DNA from: Neolewinella lacunae
Lineage (GTDB): Bacteria > Bacteroidota > Bacteroidia > Chitinophagales > Saprospiraceae
Reading direction: 5' to 3'
Length of the DNA stretch: 64,000 bases
NCBI RefSeq assembly: GCF_014349155.1
Contig: NZ_JACSIT010000153.1
Location: forward strand, 62,001 to 126,000
How positions within the stretch are numbered: position 1 is the first letter of the stretch; the number at the start of each line of letters is the position of its first letter. The notes beneath the pieces were generated by a model that ran no database searches, was not told the origin of the DNA, and was given only the letters and a program-made list of their open reading frames with translations. Below, piece after piece: positions 60,516 to 64,000 of this stretch. A program made the position numbers and the translations under genes.

Positions 60516-61378
60516 GCCTTCACTGTATCCACCCCGGCGGCGGTGCCTTTGTCGTCGACGCTGGCAGACCCAACCTGCGCGCCTTGGGCATCGCCAGGGG
60601 AGGAGCGGCTGACCCCCTGGCGCGGGCGGATGCCAACCGCCTGCTGGGCCGGGCCACCACCGCAACCTGCCTGGAGCTCACCCTGACTGGCGGGCGGTGG
60701 CTCTTCAGCGGGCAGGGGCAAATCGTTTTGACGGGAGCAGACTTCGGCTGGCGGCTCAACGGGCAGCCCGCCGATACCTATTCGGTGGTCTTTTTGGATG
60801 GCGACTACCTTCTGAGCGGCAGCCAGGCCAGGCACGGACTGCGGGGCTACCTGGCCATCAACGGCAATTGGGACCTTCCCTCCGCCCAGGGCAGTGTCGA
60901 AGAGGGGCTGCCCGGCATTCCCCCGATCCAGAAAGGCTGGAACGTGCGCATTCCCTGGGAACGGGAAGCTGCCTACCGCCTCGACCTTCCCGTTCCCGCC
61001 CCAACGACATCGTCGCCCCTCCGGGTTTTTCCCGGTCCAGAATGGGATACCCTGCCGGCCGACTGGCAAAGGCACCTTCTCCAGACCAGCTTTCGGGTGG
61101 CCCGCGACAGCAATCGCCAGGGCATTCGCCTGGAGTCGACGTCTGGCCATTTGCCCGCCCCCCTTCCGGCCGCCCAACGCTCCTTACTCAGTAGCCCCGT
61201 GTTGCCGGGGACGGTCCAGCTCACGCCCAGTGGCCCCATCCTCCTGGGCCCCACGGCCCAAACCGTGGGCGGCTACCCCCGGGTACTGGTGCTGGCAACG
61301 GTGGAAGACCACAGCCAGGCTTTTCAGACGGGTCTTAGCGCCAGCCTGGCCTTTCAGCTGGTTACCACCACCCCCTGA
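60500..61378 (+). CDS. pxpC: 5-oxoprolinase subunit C (KipA family)
   Basis: 292 residues of the allophanate hydrolase subunit 2 family: GRPNLRALGIARGGAADPLARADANRLLG at 22-50, CLELTLTGGRWLFSGQGQIVLTGADF, then GYLAINGNWDLP and the closing PSGPILLGPTAQTVGGYPRVLVL. Starts at GTG 60500 inside the end of pxpB, a normal coupling for this pair. The third gene, pxpA, does not follow; the next gene is a serine hydrolase. Confidence 0.93.
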   Translation: MAGTLSLHCIHPGGGAFVVDAGRPNLRALGIARGGAADPLARADANRLLGRATTATCLELTLTGGRWLFSGQGQIVLTGADFGWRLNGQPADTYSVVFLDGDYLLSGSQARHGLRGYLAINGNWDLPSAQGSVEEGLPGIPPIQKGWNVRIPWEREAAYRLDLPVPAPTTSSPLRVFPGPEWDTLPADWQRHLLQTSFRVARDSNRQGIRLESTSGHLPAPLPAAQRSLLSSPVLPGTVQLTPSGPILLGPTAQTVGGYPRVLVLATVEDHSQAFQTGLSASLAFQLVTTTP

Positions 61379-61434
61379 ATTCATGAGCGGAACAAAGTCT
61401 CCATTAGTACTTAACTTTCCCCAAAATAAAGTCG

Positions 61435-62622
61435 ATGAAATCCTCCCTTCTTCTGTTCTTCTTCCTCGTCTTCACCAGCTTCTCCGTTGCCCAGACAGCG
61501 TCCGCCTACGCCGATTACGAGGCCTACCTGAAGGAAGGGATTGCCACCGGGCAATTTGCCGGGGCCGTCACGCTGCTGGAGCAAAAAGGCAAAACCCTCT
61601 ACCGCGCCGCCCACGGCTTCGCCGATCAGGAAGCCGGAAAACCTATGCAGCAAGACCAGGTATTCCACCTCATGTCCATGACCAAGCCCATCGTAGCGGT
61701 GGCCTTCATGATGCTCTACGAGGAGGGTCATTTTCAGCTGGACGACAAAGTCAGCGATTACCTTCCGGCCTTCAAGGAACTCCGGGTGGCCAAAGACCCC
61801 AACGTGGGAAAAGACGGAGAGACGGTTCCCGCCACCGCACCGGTTACGATCCGCCAGGTCCTTAGCCACACGGCGGGATTTTCCCACGGCCTGAGCGGAA
61901 CGAACCTGGACAACGACGTTGCCCGCGCCCTCTACTACGCTCCGCACGAGAACATCGCCAGCCGCGTCCAGGCCCTCGCCGAACTCCCGCTCACCTACCA
62001 GCCCGGTGAACGCTGGTTCTACAGCGCCTCCCCCGATATCGAAGCCCTGCTGATCGAAAAGTTCTCCGGCCAAACGGTGGCGGAATTTCTTCAACAACGC
62101 ATCTTCGATCCGCTGGGGATGAAGGACACGGGCTACAACCTCACGGCCGAACAAGCCGCCCGCCTGGCCAAACTCTACAAAATTGTGGACGGAAAGCTCG
62201 TCAATGACCCCATGCAAATGGGCGCAATGGGCAACAAGGTCTTCGGTGGCACCCACGGCCTGCTGTCTACTGCAGACGACTACGCAAAGTTCTGCCGGAT
62301 GCTCCTCGGCAACGGCCGCTACGCCGGGAAACGCCTGCTGAAAAAGAAAACCCTGGAACTGATGACCCAAAACCACCTCGGAGACATCCCCTACTCTCCC
62401 GGGCAGGGCTTTGGGCTGGGCTTTGGCCTCGATACCGCCGTGCCGGAAGATGGCCTGGGAGCCGCCGGTCGCTACTACTGGAGCGGTGCCTACAGCACTT
62501 TCTTTTTCGTGGATCCCGCGAACCAGCTCTTCGCCATCCTGATGACCCAACGCTCGCCTTACACCGGGCAGATCGGCGACGCGCTGCGGAAGCACGTTTA
62601 CCAGGCGATCAGTAAGAAGTAA
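61435..62622 (+). CDS. Secreted serine hydrolase of the beta-lactamase (class C) family
   Basis: 395 residues with a signal peptide (1-20). SMTK at 81-84 holds the catalytic Ser and Lys, YSASPD near 197 is the Tyr motif, and GGTHGLLSTADDYAKFCRMLL near 270 and the later strand replace the KTG box. Such proteins are esterases, D-aminopeptidases or carboxypeptidases; true beta-lactamase activity is unlikely to be the main role. The substrate cannot be told. Confidence 0.9.
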   Translation: MKSSLLLFFFLVFTSFSVAQTASAYADYEAYLKEGIATGQFAGAVTLLEQKGKTLYRAAHGFADQEAGKPMQQDQVFHLMSMTKPIVAVAFMMLYEEGHFQLDDKVSDYLPAFKELRVAKDPNVGKDGETVPATAPVTIRQVLSHTAGFSHGLSGTNLDNDVARALYYAPHENIASRVQALAELPLTYQPGERWFYSASPDIEALLIEKFSGQTVAEFLQQRIFDPLGMKDTGYNLTAEQAARLAKLYKIVDGKLVNDPMQMGAMGNKVFGGTHGLLSTADDYAKFCRMLLGNGRYAGKRLLKKKTLELMTQNHLGDIPYSPGQGFGLGFGLDTAVPEDGLGAAGRYYWSGAYSTFFFVDPANQLFAILMTQRSPYTGQIGDALRKHVYQAISKK

Positions 62623-62638
62623 GGCTGGTTCTTTACCA

Positions 62639-62790
62639 TGGGAGTATCCCCGGATTACGGATGCGTTTATTCTGGTGGGAGTATCCCCGGATTGCGGATG
62701 CGTTTGTTCTGTTGGAGTATCCCCGGATTACGGATGCGGGGCATCCTTCATCCGGGGTTATTGAGGTTCGACCCCTACCGGGGTCACGGA
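62639..62790. repeat. REP-like repeat cluster
   Basis: Three tandem partial units GTATCCCCGGATTRCGGATG spaced about 37 bases (62644, 62681, 62717), the last continuing into a full palindromic element with GCGGGGCATCC, TCATCCGGGGTTA and the closing hairpin GACCCC-tacc-GGGGTC. The complete unit is the reverse complement of the element at 42355-42426. Confidence 0.8.
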
Positions 62791-62871
62791 GCGTCGGTCA
62801 CAGAGCGGTGCTGGGGATAACGCCTTTCTCCCTTTATCCTCTTCTTCCACCTTGCTCGTTCACTTTTCCCT

Positions 62872-62889
62872 GCACCTGCGGCCGCGCCC
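62872..62889 (-). repeat. Dispersed 18-bp motif
   Basis: GGGCGCGGCCGCAGGTGC on the minus strand, then AGGGAAAAGTGAACGAGC. Between the serine hydrolase and exonuclease genes. Confidence 0.8.
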
Positions 62890-62917
62890 AAAACAGGGAA
62901 AGCCCCTTGGAAAAGCC

Positions 62918-63487
62918 TCAGTAGTTCCAGAGATCGATCAGGCCGCAGAAGATTTTGGTGGTATTGATGGCGTCGGTGAGGGCACGGTGGGCCTGGCCTT
63001 CCCAGAGGTAACCTTCGTGGCGGACGGCGGATTGGAGGCCGCGTTTTTTGGGCAGCTTGCGGATGTCCTGGTACTGCTCCTTGAGGTCAATGTGGTAATC
63101 GAGCCAGTAATCGTCCAGGCGGTGCAGGCGGCAATCGGCAGCCAACTGCCGGCGATCAAAACGACCCCAACTGGCGAGCGTGTACTCCTCCTCGTCTACC
63201 CCTACCCAGTCCTGAAACTCGCGGATGACGCGGGAAAAGTCCTGGGCCCGGTTGATTTCGGGCTGCTCGATTTTGGTCAGTTGCCGGCAAAAAAGGCTAA
63301 GCTGCGGGTGGAGGACAGGCTTGATCAGGCGGTTGAAACGGCCGCCAACGCGACCGTACTGGTCGACGGCGCAGGCCCCGATTTCAATGGTTTCCTGTAC
63401 CATGCCAGGCGGCTTTCCCTCCCAGCACGTGGCCTCAATGTCAAGTATAATGAATTTCACCCTTGGGAAATGCCCCGGGCAGGGCAA
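62918..63487 (-). CDS. DEDDh 3'-5' exonuclease domain protein
   Basis: 189 residues of the exonuclease family related to KapD and ERI-1. Exo I motif is IILDIEATCWEG with Asp 16 and Glu 18; Exo II is LASWGRFDRRQLAADC with Asp near 109; Exo III is HRALTDAINTTKIF with His and Asp near 168. It degrades single-stranded RNA or DNA from the 3' end; which one is not shown. Confidence 0.9.
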   Translation of the reverse strand: MPCPGHFPRVKFIILDIEATCWEGKPPGMVQETIEIGACAVDQYGRVGGRFNRLIKPVLHPQLSLFCRQLTKIEQPEINRAQDFSRVIREFQDWVGVDEEEYTLASWGRFDRRQLAADCRLHRLDDYWLDYHIDLKEQYQDIRKLPKKRGLQSAVRHEGYLWEGQAHRALTDAINTTKIFCGLIDLWNY

Positions 63488-63593
63488 AAGGTTCAGGCGC
63501 GGTAGAATTAAACCTATCCGGCCGTGCTTCTCCCGGGGGCTGGACCGCTAAACCGGGCAATTACCCAACCCCGGGAGCGCAACGCACCCGGTC

Positions 63594-63932
63594 CTAGAGG
63601 CGAGGCATACGGCTTTTGATGTCGTTGTGGTAGGCCTTGCCCATTTTTATCTGGTGCTTGCCGATCTGGATGTTTCCGGTGGCAAAGCTGACCTTGGATA
63701 CCTGATCAAAATTGATGAGTACCCCGCGGCTGGCGCGCACGAAGCAGGGGGCTGAGAGCTCCTCGGCAATCGCGGCGAGGGAACGTTTTACGGCAAAGCG
63801 CTTATCGCTGGTCTGGAGGTAGGCGTAGTTTCCATCGGCCTCGATGAATTCGATTTCGGAGAGGGGAATCTTAATGTAGGTCGTCCCTTCGCGGAGAAAC
63901 AAATGGTCGGCAGTATCGTTAAGGTAGTTCAT
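63594..63932 (-). CDS. LytTR-type DNA-binding protein without receiver domain
   Basis: 112 residues forming a single LytTR domain: LFLREGTTYIKIPLSEIEFIEADGNYAYLQTSDKRFAVKRSLAAI and FVRASRGVLINFDQVSKV with the DNA-contacting FxRxxRGxLIN motif. Usually this domain follows a response-regulator receiver; here it stands alone. It may regulate nearby genes. The ATG at 63932 or 63938 starts it. Confidence 0.88.
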   Translation of the reverse strand: MNYLNDTADHLFLREGTTYIKIPLSEIEFIEADGNYAYLQTSDKRFAVKRSLAAIAEELSAPCFVRASRGVLINFDQVSKVSFATGNIQIGKHQIKMGKAYHNDIKSRMPRL

Positions 63933-64000
63933 TATCAATAAGTTAGTGTAAAGTTAGATAGCCACGTCAAAGTGTCTGGGTGGTGCACCATGCATCCGCA

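Noticed and set aside
1488-62889. The 18-bp motif as a Chi-like or chromosome-segregation signal.
   Set aside because: There is no strand bias (9 plus, 8 minus), and the longer tails beyond the core point to a mobile repeat rather than to a simple recognition site.

Overview
The window reads as GC-rich chromosome from a member of the Bacteroidota, most likely Saprospiria (Lewinella-like). The signs are a complete alternative complex III operon running into an aa3-type oxidase operon, TAnnTTTG promoter -7 boxes at several genes, a DUF2452 gene, and an L27 carrying the helix-hairpin-helix tail that flavobacterial relatives carry on L21. No rRNA, tRNA, CRISPR array or intact transposase was seen. 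About 58 coding regions are supported, plus several families of short dispersed repeats.

Layout. 1-5.2 kb (minus strand): truncated glycogen debranching gene, a membrane protein, a CoA-binding protein, a GH3-family enzyme and a lytic transglycosylase. 5.2-6.8 kb: an ECF sigma factor with its anti-sigma factor, divergent from the transglycosylase across a region that holds a 13-bp inverted repeat. 6.8-11.2 kb: housekeeping genes (DUF2452, ArfB, CoaE, LOG-family protein, a lipoprotein, a DtxR-type regulator). 11.2-29.6 kb (minus strand): the respiratory block. It is read as actABCDEF, then ctaC (fused to an OmpA domain), ctaD, ctaB, two subunit III genes, subunit IV, a Sco-like protein without the copper cysteines, a DUF420/CtaM protein carrying an EF-hand loop, and a small CPMC membrane protein. 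Quinol is oxidised by the Act complex and electrons pass to the oxidase. Both halves carry the same inverted repeat upstream. 29.6-32 kb: ribosomal proteins L21, L27-HhH, L35, L20.

32-39 kb: an alcohol dehydrogenase, then the most interesting part, a translationally coupled three-gene operon (38884 to 33148). It encodes a protein of unknown function, an EAD1-like domain / trypsin-like protease / degenerate P-loop protein, and a STAND NTPase ending in an EAD11-like domain. This has the architecture of an NTPase-controlled biological conflict (immune) system. 39-50.7 kb: DUF486 protein, class A penicillin-binding protein, Uma2-type nuclease, a large beta-propeller protein, a polytopic membrane protein, peptidase T and a hotdog thioesterase. 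50.8-53.7 kb: a second defence-like zone with an antitoxin-like gene followed by a truncated VapC, and a RloA/RloB (AbiL-like) pair. 53.9-64 kb: an iron-sulfur (6-4) photolyase, a sulfatase, an asparagine synthetase bracketed by repeats, 5-oxoprolinase subunits B and C, a serine hydrolase, an exonuclease and a LytTR protein.

Across the whole window a fixed-length 18-bp motif, GGGCGCKNNCGCAGGTGC, occurs 17 times in both orientations, mostly between genes but also inside reading frames, usually with a recognisable tail. It marks a dispersed repeat family that none of the genes explains. Residue positions below are counted or estimated from the translated sequence; family names come from recognition of motifs, not from a database search.
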